In this document: piece after piece, positions 13,701 through 28,100 of the stretch
How positions within the stretch are numbered: the stretch's first letter is position 1
How the letters are laid out: each line of letters opens with the position of its first letter
Source: Prochilodus magdalenae
Lineage: Eukaryota > Chordata > Actinopteri > Characiformes > Prochilodontidae
NCBI GenBank assembly: GCA_024036415.1
Contig: JAMWET010000668.1
Location: forward strand, 1,327,501 to 1,391,500
Direction of reading: 5' to 3'
DNA length: 64,000 nt
The notes under the pieces: generated by a model
The model's database searches: none
What the model was told of the DNA's origin: nothing
The model's input: only the letters and a program-made list of their open reading frames with translations
Program-made: the position numbers and the translations under genes

Positions 13701-16700
13701 TTTTTATTCAAAAGTGCAATATACAAAACTGTTTTCATTTCAAACTGCTGGGTTTAGGTTGGAAAGAACCCTCTATATAGGAGAGTCATGAAGAGCCAAA
13801 GTAGCTCAGAACAGATTAACCAAACACCGGCTGTAAAAAGTGCATTTCAAAATCTACCTATCTATGGTGGTGTTTTTATTAGTATGGGATTATACAGGAT
13901 TATTACTTTATTCTTATTAAAATTACTATGCTACAGTTGTCTTTTTATTCACAAGCTACTTGTTCTGATTTTAAATAGTACATCAATTACATTCTGATGC
14001 TGGCATATTTATGTTCCACCTTAATTAGCAGTTATTGTAACAGTTTAGGTGCCAGAATGTATCTGGAACACCATTCAAGGTGGAACAGGAAATGTTTAAC
14101 AGGAAGCTGGTCGTTATTGTAAAATGTTTTTTTTATTACAAAATTACATTATATTATTACATTACATTACATTATATTATTATACACAGTTTAACATTTT
14201 AAAACCCTATGCTACACTAGTGATATAAGCATGGCAAGTGGAACTGCTCGATGGGTAGAATAAACTACAACAACAGGTGCTAGACAAGGAAAGTTTGAAA
14301 ACCCTAAGAAAATTTGAGGATTTTATTTATTATTTAACACAAAAACAGGTAGGGAGTAGAGAGGTTGATGGGGCATTCAGTGGGTTGCCATACAGTATGT
14401 CACGAGAAGCTAGAAGGTTACACACTGCTCCTTTAAAGCACTCATACCGATAAAAAGATTTAGTATTTGCTTAAACACAACAGAGGTCTTGTATCGTACA
14501 CAGGGGTCTGGAATCCTTGCTATCTCGTCGTCTCATGAAGGCTAATGCCTTTCACAACATACAATATGTATGACAGATTTGTACATTTCAGAAGAAACAC
14601 AATACTGTAAAGCAAAAACAGACATTAATGAAGTCATCAAAATAAACTAAAAAATAAGACAACGCACTAAAATCTAATCAGTTACCGGTCACCATGTAGT
14701 TAGCATACAGTAGCAGCTGTTTACAGTCTCTTTACAGTTCTCCTGTGTTCTAAAAGTACTGCCAACACCCACAGCATAGTCAGAAAAACATATAATTTCA
14801 TAATTTATCACCATAATGATAACATATCATATGGCCCTTGCCTGCTGAAGGCTGTTCAGACATTGAAACAGGGGACTTGGAGCCAATATGAATGGCAGGA
14901 ACTCTCTTTAAAAGTACAAATAGAAGAGTTAGCCAATAAAACCCAATATAACTAGCATTTACAACATCCCTTTCTTTTCACCAATCACTAACACATGCTC
15001 AATTCACTAACTGTTAAAGCTCACTTGAACTACAATGTCCAAACTGTCCAGGCTTATCCACAAAGGGCCACTGTGGCTACAGGTCAGTCCTTTAAAGCAG
15101 GAGATCTGATCAGCATTTTGAAGGCTGAGACAAACTGATGAAATAAGTGGAGTCAGGTGGGCTCCAGCTTTTTTGAAGTAAAAATCTGCAGCCATGCTGA
15201 CCATTTTATGGACAAGACCAGACACCACATGTTCTAGGGTTTTGAATCCAACCCATAAAGTAAACATTTAAGGAAAAAAAAAAATCTTTCTCCCAAACCA
15301 GTAAATTGCATCTGTTCAGAGGACAGCCTTTTAAAAGAGCAAAACGCACAACTAGAGTAACAGAATTCATTATAACTGGAATAAACTAATTAGTTTAAAA
15401 ATCTGGATTAAACAAATATCAAATTGTCATTTGGTAAGTGTGAGCAAGTTTATTGTTATGGTTTATTTTAATTAAGACGATAAAGAAAGCCCAAGACTGT
15501 AAACATAGTGAAGCCTAGATTAGTAGAAAGCAGAACTAGTTTGCTGGACGTAACCCATGCTGTTTGTAGTATGGTATTGTTAGTGCCATATTCTATGAGC
15601 TCAGCTGTATTAAAGACTGTGAAGCATCATGCAAGTGTCAGTTTGACTGGTTTCTCTGCTGACACATAGTTCAGCAGTGCAGAAAAAGAGAGAAGCAGTT
15701 CCTCTCAGAGAGTAGATAGGTATACTGACAGAAGCCTTTGAGTTAAGGATCAGACAGACACAGAGAAAACTGCTGCCATTTAGGCGCTAAACCCCGGGGT
15801 GCCAGTGTTGGTACACTGTTACTACACTATCCCGGGGTAGTGGGGGGTCAACGTGCACCCCCCTCTCACCTCTTGGGGCTGTCCGGCAGGGAGGCCAGTG
15901 AGCTGAGAGAGCCCTGGTAAAAGCTTTTCAGGAAAGTGGGAGTGGTGAAGGAGGAGGGGAGGCTGAAGGAAGACTCTCCTTCAGACACACTGCGCTTTCT
16001 TGTGATGCTGTTCGGGCTAAAAGAAGGCCCACAAGAAACATACATTACTACAGTCAAAATGATAAAACTCTGCTGTGGCAGAATAGTCAGGGGCTTACGT
16101 AAGGACCTGAAGCAGGAGTTACTCAACTGAGGAGATTACGGTTGATCAATATTCTTCACAGAGTATAAATACTGAGTGATGTTTCACAACAGGAGTACCC
16201 TTATAATGGGTATGTTTTAAAAGGAGTTTACTAGTGGTTATTAAGGAGGTCATAAACACCTTAAAATCATTAAAACGAGGTTATATATAAATATATAAAT
16301 AAAAAGCACAACAGTGAGTCGCTAAATCTGATGAATAAGACTATCCCGCAGAGCTGACTAGCTGAATGCTGATTAAAGTAGAAGATAACCGCCAAGTAAC
16401 AGACAAGTTCTGAGCCTTTGATCACTGTTGTGCTATTATGTTATAACTATGTATTAATGCTTTTTAAGGTGTTTGTGACCTAATGAATAACATAATACAT
16501 TTGTTACCCACTAAGACATCAGAGTTTGTATACAAGTAAAACCAGTGGAATCTCTTAAAATAACTTCACTCCCATTTTCATTTGTTTAAAGTGGTCTATA
16601 TGCTAATCTTCAGGTGTTACCTTTCAGTCAGAATCAAAAGTGCATCCAAACAATTATACAGTTTGTGTCACAGTGATTTGGTCACTTGTTTGCATTAGTA

Positions 16701-19700
16701 TCAAATTCAGCAAGACACAGCGACATGCCTCATTCTTCATTAAACATGTTAGAATACATGCTAAAGTCAGTAACCTTCTACTGATCAGGACACCCTTTCT
16801 GCAGAGTCTACTCTTCTCAAACAAGAGGAAATCAACTTAATTACTCAGCAGTTGCATAAACCCAAAGATATCTGCATCCTTTCTAAAACCTTCAGTCTTT
16901 ACCATATCAGCTAAATCTCTGTGCTCGCTGTGTTCTGCCATCACTGTACAGATCTAATCAAGACATCATACGAATACATATAATTTGGAGATCAGAAATG
17001 AAGATCTTTATGTGTCTATGGTATTTAATGACTAAATAGAGAGACTACAAAAGTGCTAAGCAAGCCTGAGATAAACAGATTCAGTCATGAGGTGATTATG
17101 TGACGGGGTGACAGGAAGTGATGCACTACCTGTTCTGAAGCAGCTCTGGTGCAACAGACTGCTGCCTGCGCAGGGGGACTTTGGCCTGGGATGGCACGTC
17201 AGTAAAAGAAATCCTCTTCTTGATGGGCGGGTGGCTGAAGGTGTGCGCCCGACGACGGAACTGAGGGGCATCGGGGTCCTCCTCCACAAAAGCAGGAGGG
17301 GTACCTGGAGGAGACTCGCCTGGGGAGTCGTCTTGCTGGATGGTTAGAGACAAAGTGGACTTGTTGGTAAACTGTTTATTAAAAGAGGCAAACATGGTCA
17401 TGTCCAGTCAGGCAAAGTAACTACACCATGAAAAGCCTGATTGAGCACTGCGCTTGCAAAGGCACTAGACCTTACCCTAGGAAAATGTACCAGTTTGTAA
17501 AAGTGCAGTGCATTATTCGATAATTGTCATTGCGACAGCTTTTGCCATTCTGATGCACAGAAGGCCAAATTACTTTTTAAGGTGCATGTTCTATGAGCAT
17601 CTTGATCACACACCTCTGGATTCAGGAATTCATAGAAACATTTCTGTTTCCATATTTCATAAGAATAAATTTGGGTTATCATTGATAGTTGCAGATAGTT
17701 GCATTGTAGGTTATACGAGACACTCCAAGCCATTTTATTCAACAGACAATATGCATAATATTTCGTGGTTTGATACATTATCAATACAATACAGATATAT
17801 TATCAATACAACGATTTTTATTTAACATATCATACTACACAACAATGAAATATATCGCCATACTGCCCACCCCAAGTTCAGATCAAATGTTATACCACAA
17901 TCCTAATATCTATCAATCTAATTACAATAAGGAGATTTTTTTCCATATTGCGCAGGCCTTATTTGTAAAACACCTAAACTCAAAAAACAGAGATCACTGC
18001 TTCTCACCAGCTACATCACTCTCTCAGAGCAAGCTTTCTCACTCCTCTGACCAACACAAAAACTCCAGCTACACTGAAGTAAACAGTCTTCACTCACCCT
18101 CTCTCAGCCCTCTCAGTGTGTAGCCCAGTGCGCTAGCACAGTCCAAAATGGCAGAGCTGGAGGCAGCATGACCGCACACATGCTCTGTGATCTATTGTAT
18201 GCTAATGGCCCGTGTCCTGTGACCACAGATATCACACAGGCATGAGTCAGTGGAGTTGCACCTGAACACAATAGAGAATCTGAACGTGTTTACTGCACTG
18301 GCTATAGGAAGGGCCCACTCTGGCTGTCTTCCTCACTCTGTTTCCTGTCCCCGTGCTGTGGGTCCTGAACCCATGCTCTCCCATTACACAGCTTTCAGCA
18401 AGGCCAGGAAACGAGCACAACGCTCTGTACAACCCTCTCCCTTACTATATTCTCAGTCTATTTATGTAAGGCAACCTCCTCCCGGCCACCCTCCAACCAA
18501 GTTCCCCGGCCTCCCGGCTGGCCGCTGCCAAGTCTAAATTTGGGAAAAACACTGATTAACTGAACTACATAATGGGAGAAAACAAGACACACTGGCAACT
18601 TTCTTAGCAGAGCCCCGAGGGGAAAATATCATACAAAGGGCATTTGCAGACGACTCTTAAAAATACAGTGTGTGTTCTGGCAAATTGAGGGCACATTCCA
18701 CATTTTATCAGTTCAGGCTTATTCATCTTACGGCTTATTATTCTTCTTATCATTTAGTAAGTCTTTTGGTTACTGCTCTAAAATCAACATGTCATCCTTG
18801 CAGATTGAGTAGAAGCTCACATTCCATCGACATAAGGGTGATTACAGGGAGGTGCATTCTCACCAGTTATGGCATTTAAGTATGAACAGATAATCACTTA
18901 AAGGGGACATATACTGTATGCTTTTCTTTTCCCCTAAACCTTTAGTGTGATGTGTAGCTTTTTCTGCATGTAAATGTATCTGCAGAGGCAAAAAAGATCA
19001 CACCAGAGGGAGAAACCCTCTCCCACAGAAACCTATTTCTCAGCAGCCTGAAATCCCCTGTTGGAATTCCAGCGTTTTCTCTGTCACAAGGTGAAGTCAT
19101 CTCGTAACTTGCCCTCACGAAACACACAACAAGTACTGGAGGCAGTATAAGGGCAGTATATCAGCTGACCTATATATGCGGTATTTGAATACTGGCACCT
19201 TTTATGGTTAACTGAGTACTCAAGTAGGTGTGTAGATCCCTTGTGCACTATACAGCCATTTTTGCATTTTTGGAACACTGTTTTTGGCTGCGCCTGCCAC
19301 TGCTGCTAAGCATCAACAGCATCATAACTGTCAGACAGCTGTGCAAGCGGACTGTCTATAAACAGGCAGAAAGCTCTGTTACTTGCCACGTCTGGCCCTG
19401 CCAGTACAAGCTAAACTGACTAAAGGCACACCTTCACTTTGATCTGTTCAGCACAGAAACTATGACACAAATTGTCTCTGATGCAAAACAAAACATGTCC
19501 ATAATACTACATAAGTCATCTCATTTCACATACCAGAGTGCCAGTAGCTCCCCTTGTGGGCAATCTTGCCTAATGTAAGTAAGTTATAAGTCTGGACCAT
19601 GAAGTGCTTTACATCTAAAAAGGCTACTAGACCACTTTCAGTCAAACTGTCTGTGAAGTGCTCTGCACAAAAGACACACAGGATGCAGAAATCATGAAGA

Positions 19701-20166
19701 CCCCACTGTAAAAACAGCATGTGAGAAAAGCATGTCTTTTCCACTGAAATTCAACAGAAAAAGGGTGCATCTGAACTCTTTCAATCATAACTTCTCTCCC
19801 CAGCGCATAAAGAAATTGGTCTGGATCTTGAAATGTTTACCAATCATATCTCATATCCCGTAAATCAACCAAAAATTCTTAAGGAACTTTCCTGTAAGGC
19901 ATGTACATTAACTGTGCACCCCACCCCTGCTCTTAGGCGTGGTTAGTAGTTCTCACTGCATGTGAGGAGAGTTAAGTAACAGGCCTGAACATCTGTAATG
20001 TTGGGATAGCACAGATACCACGTGTTCCAGCAAGAGCTGCAGGGCCTCACACCAACAGCCTTACTTTGACCATGTGCAAGTTCACATGGAAGAAAGACCC
20101 TAGAGCACCCATCACACACTTCTCAGATTTCACACACTGACGAGACACACAAAATGTTCAGTTCCC

Positions 20167-20203
<37 letters not shown>

Positions 20204-20212
20204 CAGAGAGGG

Positions 20213-20243
<31 letters not shown>

Positions 20244-20257
20244 AGACAGACAGACAC

Positions 20258-20316
<59 letters not shown>

Positions 20317-22123
20317 CAGAGAGAGAGCAAACATCTAGCCACTTATGTCTGTCTATGTGGATGCTAAGAGATACGGGCAAACAAATACTGTTATGACATG
20401 CCACAAAGAAATGCATGCTGTGCAGCAGAGAGCGTTCTTCAACTTAACTGGGAGTAAACTACGAGCTCCAGGAATTGAGGGGGGAGTACAGTCAAAAGAG
20501 GATACTCACCCGATCAAAGCTGCCCATGCTTCCAAGACGCATACGCATTCGGCTAGCCCCCTAGAGAAGACGGACAATTAATTGTTTTTGCACATGACTT
20601 TATGAAAAAGTTACACATGTGTCATATTCTTCCTTTTATAAGCTGAAGGGGAGACAATACTGATGCAGTTTCAGACAGGTAATCACACAGATATTCACAA
20701 TTATAGCAATCATTATCATTTCCAGTCCAACAAGCCACTAAGTAAAAGTTTAGCATTTGTCTGCCTTAGATAAATATAAGAGAATTACTCATGATCCTCA
20801 AAAATTATTTATATATCTTTATTTTATACACCTCCAATATTCAGCCATAGAAGCTGATTTCATCTGCTTCTTATAATTGAAGTAATCTCAAACACCTTCA
20901 GTGATGCTGATGCCTGGACTCTGGGGTGGCCAGTGCACTGTTGTGAGACAACCAGCTACTTCATCTTTGTCTTTTTTACCTCGGTAACAGCTTGAACTCT
21001 GTGATTTAGTGGTACATAATGCTAATGTAATGTCTTACGAATTTAAAAAGTTTGTCACTTAAACGCTGCTAAAACTTTATATATTATATATATTGATATA
21101 GATCATGGCCCATAATGACGTTCGATTTGTCCCAAAAAAAAGCAGAAAGCTACCTCAGCATACTGGGGACGAATCATAAAACAAGGACAGTAAAAACTTA
21201 CAACTGTGTTTTGCAGTAAAACTAAGAGCATTTCTGCACACACTGTGCAACAAGAACTCACAGAACTGGTACTAAGCCATAGGACAGAAGACAACCACTT
21301 GTTATGTGGTGCAACAGAAAAGGATCACGTGGTCTGACAAGTACAGATTTACATTATTCCGAAGTGATGAGTGCATCAGCGATAAGAAGGGAAGCACACA
21401 AAAAGATCTACCTGTTATGCAAAGTGCTCCCTGACAAGCCTATGGAGGAAGTGGTATGATCTAGGGCTGACTGAGGCTGAGGCTTCACAGCAAAGAGGCT
21501 GAGCAACTTTATGTGGTAATAAAAAGTCAGGTAAATGTACTGAATGACCAGGTTATGCCATCAGTGGATTTTATCTTCTATGATGGTGCAGGCAACTTCC
21601 AAGATTCATTGGGCTCAGATTGCAAAAGAGTAGTATAGTATAGGGATATAGTATATAGGGAGCCTGAGTAATCATATTTACACATGCATTGGCTACCACA
21701 AAATCTTGACTTTAACCCCCACTGAAAGTCTTTTAGATGTCTTAGTAAAGGCATTTTAGAGCTCTCTGGACCTACAACACAAGATCTCAGCCAAAGATTA
21801 CTGCAAACCTGGAGGAAAATGCTGTGATGTTGCACAAAGATGTTGAAACAAAGCAATGTCAAGTGTGCATTGTAATCAAAGCTAAAGGCAGTCCAACTAA
21901 TAATTAGGAGTGTCTGACTTAATTTAGTCAGAGTGTGTATTTTTATACCATAACTTATTCAACTATTTTCCTTTAAATGTATTTTCAAAATACTGTACTT
22001 TACATGTGTAAAAACAAAACATTGCACTTTGGGTCTCCAATAAAACATTAGGGCACCCCTGGTGAAAAATGAAGCATTATTTACGTTAGTTCTAATTATT
22101 TTACACATACACGTGCGCACGCA

Positions 22124-22197
<74 letters not shown>

Positions 22198-25100
22198 CTT
22201 GTGGTAAAAACAAAGCAGATGGTAGAGAAAAGAAGAAAAAAAAAAAAACACAGTACACACAAAGGTATTATTAAGCTTCTGCACATGAAAAAATAGGTCA
22301 ATCCGTATTTCTGTACCAATGAGAGACATACAGAATGGGTGCAGACAAACATTACACAAACACACACACCCTTGAAAAGATGTTTTCCAGAGAGCTGGTC
22401 AGGGAGCTGCGTGCTTTGTTCTTCAGTACATCTAGCTTATTGCGTCCAGCTGAGTTGTCTGAGGCTGCATTATTAGGAGCATTCTGCTACAGAAAAACAG
22501 CAAATAAAGAATAAATAGAATATGAAGCTTTATGAGTATGTCATTATACACATGTTTATCACACCAGTATTACTATCAATCAGATTCATTCATGCAGATT
22601 AAACCCATCCTTGGACTTTTCAACAGAAAACTGTTTGTGAACAGAGAACCGGTCGTAATTTGTTTCAGGAAGTCTTAAAACGACTTTGAAATGAACACCT
22701 TTGACAGTGGGAGCTACTGGGGGCTGGTGCTATGTTTGGAAAAGCTCTGACTGTTTTTTGTTACATCTGCTCAGAAAATAAGGCACAAAAGAAGGAGACA
22801 TTTATTTGTTTTCCCTGAGCTGCTTGAGGGACATCAAAGATACACTACACATCTTCTTAGTCTCAGTTTCTGAACCATAACTGCATAGGGAACCATGCTC
22901 TAATCTATTTTGATGACATTCAGAATCCATTATTATTATCCAATTAGAAGCAGGTCACAGCTTGAGCTGTCCCAGCTGCTGTGAGTCACTATGAGTGGGA
23001 AAGATGTGTGGTGGGATTTAAGCTGGACTGGCCTTTAATTATTGTGCTGTATATGAATGTGTGTGGCACCTGAGGAGCTTCTCCAATATGAATGTGGGTC
23101 TTCTGCTTGGTCTCGCACAGCTGCCTGAGGTGAAGAATAACCAGCTCATTCTCCTCCTGATCAGAGCTTGGCTTTAACCTCTGTATGGTAGAAGAAGGAC
23201 ATATAATAGCACTCAAACATTAATTTTGGTCATTGCAGTTAGACTGCCTCACATACACCCCCTATTTCCTGAGTGCTTACCTGCACACGCTCAAAAATGT
23301 CTGCTTGTTCATTATCGCTGAGCAGGGAGAGGTGTTTTTGAATAGCCAGTTTTGCCCTGGGAGGGTACAAACCTGCCGCCACATGACAGGAAAAAACAAC
23401 AGGAAAACACTGCTTTCATTGAGGAAACCCAGCCACAGAACGTACAGAGGGGGAGCTGGTGGAGAAAATGGACGTACCTTCAATCCTCTCGCAGAGTTTA
23501 TGCAAGTCGTGCATTGGGCAGGCCTCACACAGCTTGACTTGGGTCTTAGAGCTCTGTAGTGCTGCAGCCGTACTGAAGGCCTGCTTCAGAGTCAACATCA
23601 CCTCGTCCACCTGTGAAGAGGACAAGTCACAGTACCGTAGCTTTCATCTTTTCTTAAAGGAACAGTTACACTTAAGCTAGGCATACATTACAGAGGTGTA
23701 CACTACTGAGAACAGAAGAGATCATTGTATTCCACAAGAGCGGAGAAATATTTCACTACAGGCTCGTAGCTGACTTCAAACTGTTATGTTGCTAATCATC
23801 TCACACCAGAGAACTCATGTAGCTTTCAAGTTGAGCTGATTAAAATCTAAACAAGGCATTGGATCACTCTAAATCAGAAGAATAAAGATTGACTTGTTTT
23901 CCCCCCATCACACCACCAGATCATCTGACCAAGCTCCTGACCTGGAAATGGTTTCAGATTGTGAAACTTTGAGGGAAGGGGAAAATCTGCTAATCGAGCC
24001 AAAATTTGTTTTTAGAGTAGGCACAGCTTTAATTCAGATGTTCCCCTTACCTAACCTAGTTACTGATAATACTGAGATAATGAAAGCTTATAGATGAAAG
24101 CTTAACAGCAAATGCCACTCCTAAATCAACACACACTTTCCTTAAGACTTGCTTTTGTGGTCTGGCACTGTAGTGCATTCAGTTATCTACAAACCCCATA
24201 TTCAGAAAAGCAGGAATGCGAAAAAACATCTGTGATTAGTTCATTCTCTTGAACTTTTATGTACCTGACAAATAAATTATTTTAAATGTTTTGTCTGTTT
24301 GGTAAATACAAACAAATCGTGAATGTACTGCCTCCAGTAAAGTTGGCACACGTTTACAGCATATAGAAGTTTCATCATTTTGAAACTGCAAGCAGATACA
24401 CTGGTTACACATGAGGGATCCTGACTGAGTATAAAAGGAGTTACCCCATAAACACAAACACTAAATCTGTCTACACATACACTTAAGGAGTACAATGTTT
24501 ACATTTATAACAAATATGGACATAACTGCTGCTAAAAAAAAAAAAAATGTTCATCTATTAAAAATGGACACAACCACACTTTACTGCTCCCACTACCACA
24601 GTCCCCTCCCTGTATTTATTGTTTGCTGTTTTGTATATTGTAAATGGTCTTGTGTATTTATTGTATTTATTGTATTTATTGTTCAATGTAGCAACTTGGT
24701 CCTGGAGGAATGTCGTTTTGTTTCACTGTGTACTGTACACCACTGTATGGTTGAAATGACAATAAAAACTACTGACTTGACTAAAATAAGCAAATACTCT
24801 TGGCTCAAAACATTGTGTCAAACTTTGCAAAACAACTGTTTTCCAGGTCTGCCCACTTTGAAAATGTACAGCACATGATAAAGAGAAGAGCCAGACAGTT
24901 ATGACCATGAACTGTTGAGAAAGTCGCAGTCTTGTATTAGGCAAAAACACCACTTGCAAAACTGCAACAACTGGTATCCTCAGTTCCACAGTGAATACAG
25001 TGTAGTTATAAGGAAAGGTAAGGTAGCACAGTGGTACACACAAACACAGAAAACACACACAAACAGAAAAACGTTAGAACAAATACAAATAAAGAGTACC

Positions 25101-28100
25101 GTGTGATTTTATGTCTGGAGATCTGTTAGCTTAACCACTTCCAGATGTCTATTTAAGGAAGCTCAGTTTTTTGTTTTTGTTTTTTTTTTTAATCAGTTAT
25201 CATCCAATGCTTAGTTTATCTAATCAGTCCTTCATTAAATTAAGTCAGGTACTGCTGATGCATTTTAAATCACTGCAATTAATGCAGTGCACAAAAAAGC
25301 ACTGTAAGCAAAACAGTAGAGACAGAGATTTTGAAGTCTGACTTTTGTTCTCACCTTTGTACTGGTAGCTCCAGTGCGAAAAAAAAAAAAAAAACTAATG
25401 CCACATGAATAATCCACATGCGTCATGAATGACAACAACAAATGAACTACCCAGCAACACAAGCCATTATCGTAAAAACCATTAGCTGTGAACTGCTCCC
25501 AGCTGTTCACGGTTATGGGAGAAGGTATAAAAGGCCAAATACGTCGCTTTTGCAGCTATCTCCAGTACAGCCACTACAGCAACGCTGGATGGTCATGGTA
25601 ATTCCCTATGTGCAGTAGGGAAGACATGAATTTCCATCTCACAATTCTTATCTGTTGCATGGCAATTCATTGGATACATTTTCACCACATAAGATCTGAA
25701 GGGAAGAGGTCAGGCTCTTTCACTTGGTAATGGGAATGTAGCCTATTTGGATAAGTGTAATGACACCTTCCAGCAACACCACGGATCTGAGCCCTATTGA
25801 ATACCATGCATTTAGATTTCAGTCTGCAGTCAGATGTGTGTCAAAGATTATGTTCACGCCATGGGCAGGGCACAGTCATTGTTCCCTTCTCTACCCAATA
25901 ATAAATAATGGATTAGTGGCATGTGTGCATGTGGCAGAGAGAGAATAGAAGGTGGCATCGAGCTGCTTACCAGAGATTCACTGGCGCACTGGAACACGTA
26001 ACAAACATACAGGCTGGGTCCGGACTCTGCCACATCGCGACAAATGAAGCCAAAGTGGTCCGTCTGCTTCACTCCCTGCGATTGTTTGCATGCAACAAGA
26101 ATCACTGCTATAAATCAAGACATACATATGCTATATATACACATATTGTAGATATAATTCAGGCAGGATGAGCTGCAGGTTTACTTGCTTTAAAAGGTTT
26201 ACAGCATAAACAAACAAAAAGACCTAGATTCCTCTAGGTTGTTAATAAGTCATACAATAACATCAAATATAAATACAGTTAATTATGTCAGACAGACAGA
26301 AGCAAGTATAAACATCTCCCTAAAACCTGAAAACGCACCAGCACGAAAGGCATATGGTCTTTGACATTGAACGTGCGATAGTGGATAAGATCAGACAGCA
26401 GGTAAACAAACTCTTGGGACAAATCCCAGAACACAAACCTGAGAGCAGGATGAGATATCTTTGAAATTCTTCTCCAGCACTACCGTCTTACTGTCAGGGC
26501 TGATGAGGTTCACTTCAAAACGTCCCACCTGAAGCCCAAAAGGACAGCTGGTTTCAAAAGTGCCTTTTCATTTTACAAGCAGGAAAGACACAACAAACAA
26601 ACTATGAACGCAATGTCATTTGATGCCTCATGATGAAGACTGTGGCATTTGTGAAAGCAATCCCAGCAGCAAAAATACTCGCATACATCAGCAAGGTCAC
26701 ACACTTCTCAGAAGAAACTACACTGTGAGAATTTTTAGTGGCTTCTCTTCTTGGAAAACAACCATGGGTGACCATCTGAAGAATGGCCCAGTCACTGTTT
26801 AGCTAGCAAGCATGACAGCTACTAAGAAACTTGATAATCAGCAAGACTGTGTGAAGCAATAAAATAAGGGACTTTAAAACTGACAGCTTTGTCACATTTG
26901 AGTGATTTAATAGAGGTTAGGCTAAAGTTGGAGAATTAGCTAAAAGGTCAGAAACAGGTAAAGGTGTTGTCCATTTGGCAATGTAACATTTAACTTAAAT
27001 CAAGAATAGTGTTTTGGACAATATAATGGGTATTTGAAAAAAAGTTGGAAAAATGTAAAACTTTACATTTATAGCCTACATGCGGTGTGTGATGTTTGCT
27101 GCTTTAGTCTTGGACTGGTGCCAACAAATAATAGAAGAAAGTAAAAGTAGCTAAAGTAGTTCAAATTACTGGAAGCTTAGACCACCACAACAGACCCTTA
27201 TTATTTCCCTATCCTATATATGGATGTGATGCAGTGGAAGTACCCTTGTAGGGAAAACATTACAGCAGTGGCGATGTTTATGAATGAGAAGAGGACTAAT
27301 TTATTTCACATCCTCATTACAGTAGGAGCTTAACAAGGGCTAACAAACATTTCTTCCAGAGTCAGCTGCATAAGATCCAGATCTCATGACAAGTTACCCA
27401 ACAATATCAACTAAACTTACAAGCTAATATTAAACAGAATATACTCAATTATGTGCTGGTTTCCAAAACATACAATTCATTGTTAGAGGTACAGTTAACA
27501 TAATTAGTCTTTTTTTGCCACTGTCTAAATTCCTGTGTCTAATTTTGTGTCGTACCCTGTCAAATGGACAGACTGCAGTGTTCCTATGTGTGCTGCCAAC
27601 CGGAATATAAGGTTTAATTCCGTCAGTGTTTCAGGAATAATATCACGTTATAATATAACGTTAATGTTTCATATACAAAAGTGCCAAATACTGATCAACA
27701 CAACCCTCCACATAATCATGCAGCAAGTCCACACTGTTCATTGTCTCATCCACCCATTCACAGACAGCTTTTCACTATACATTCATACCACCAGCCCAAT
27801 CCAGTGCCGAAGCAGAAAGTAGCCTAAGTGTCACTTATTAAAGAAGACCTTGTCATGCTTCCTTCTCTATTAAAATACTGCTTCACCAAACAAATAATGT
27901 GCTTAGTGAGTAAAGTCCCTACGTTCTCATTATTTCTTGTTAGCAAGCATGTTCTCTGTTACGTACTAGATAACATAATGCATGATTTATTTTTATTGGA
28001 AAACATAAAATTCATTGTCCAATGTACTGGACATAAATGTGAGTTGTAACAAACATTTTTCTTAGCATCAACATAACAATACATTAATTACTAATTATAT

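Noticed and set aside
13103..15267. Several 60-90 codon open frames in tbc1d4 intron 11
   Set aside because: No family motifs, no fitting splice sites and phases, and partial overlap with the TTAA element.
20123..20416. Open frames over the second AG/ACAG repeat
   Set aside because: Low-complexity repeat translation in a tbc1d4 intron.
22062..22367. VCVCVC and THTHTH open frames
   Set aside because: Translation of the (CA)n microsatellite.
26310..26438. Open stretch [20 protein letters not shown] just after the tbc1d4 exon 3 donor
   Set aside because: It reads well but is in a different frame from exon 3, the exon frame meets a stop, and it has no counterpart in TBC1D4. It could be an exonised scrap but cannot be supported.
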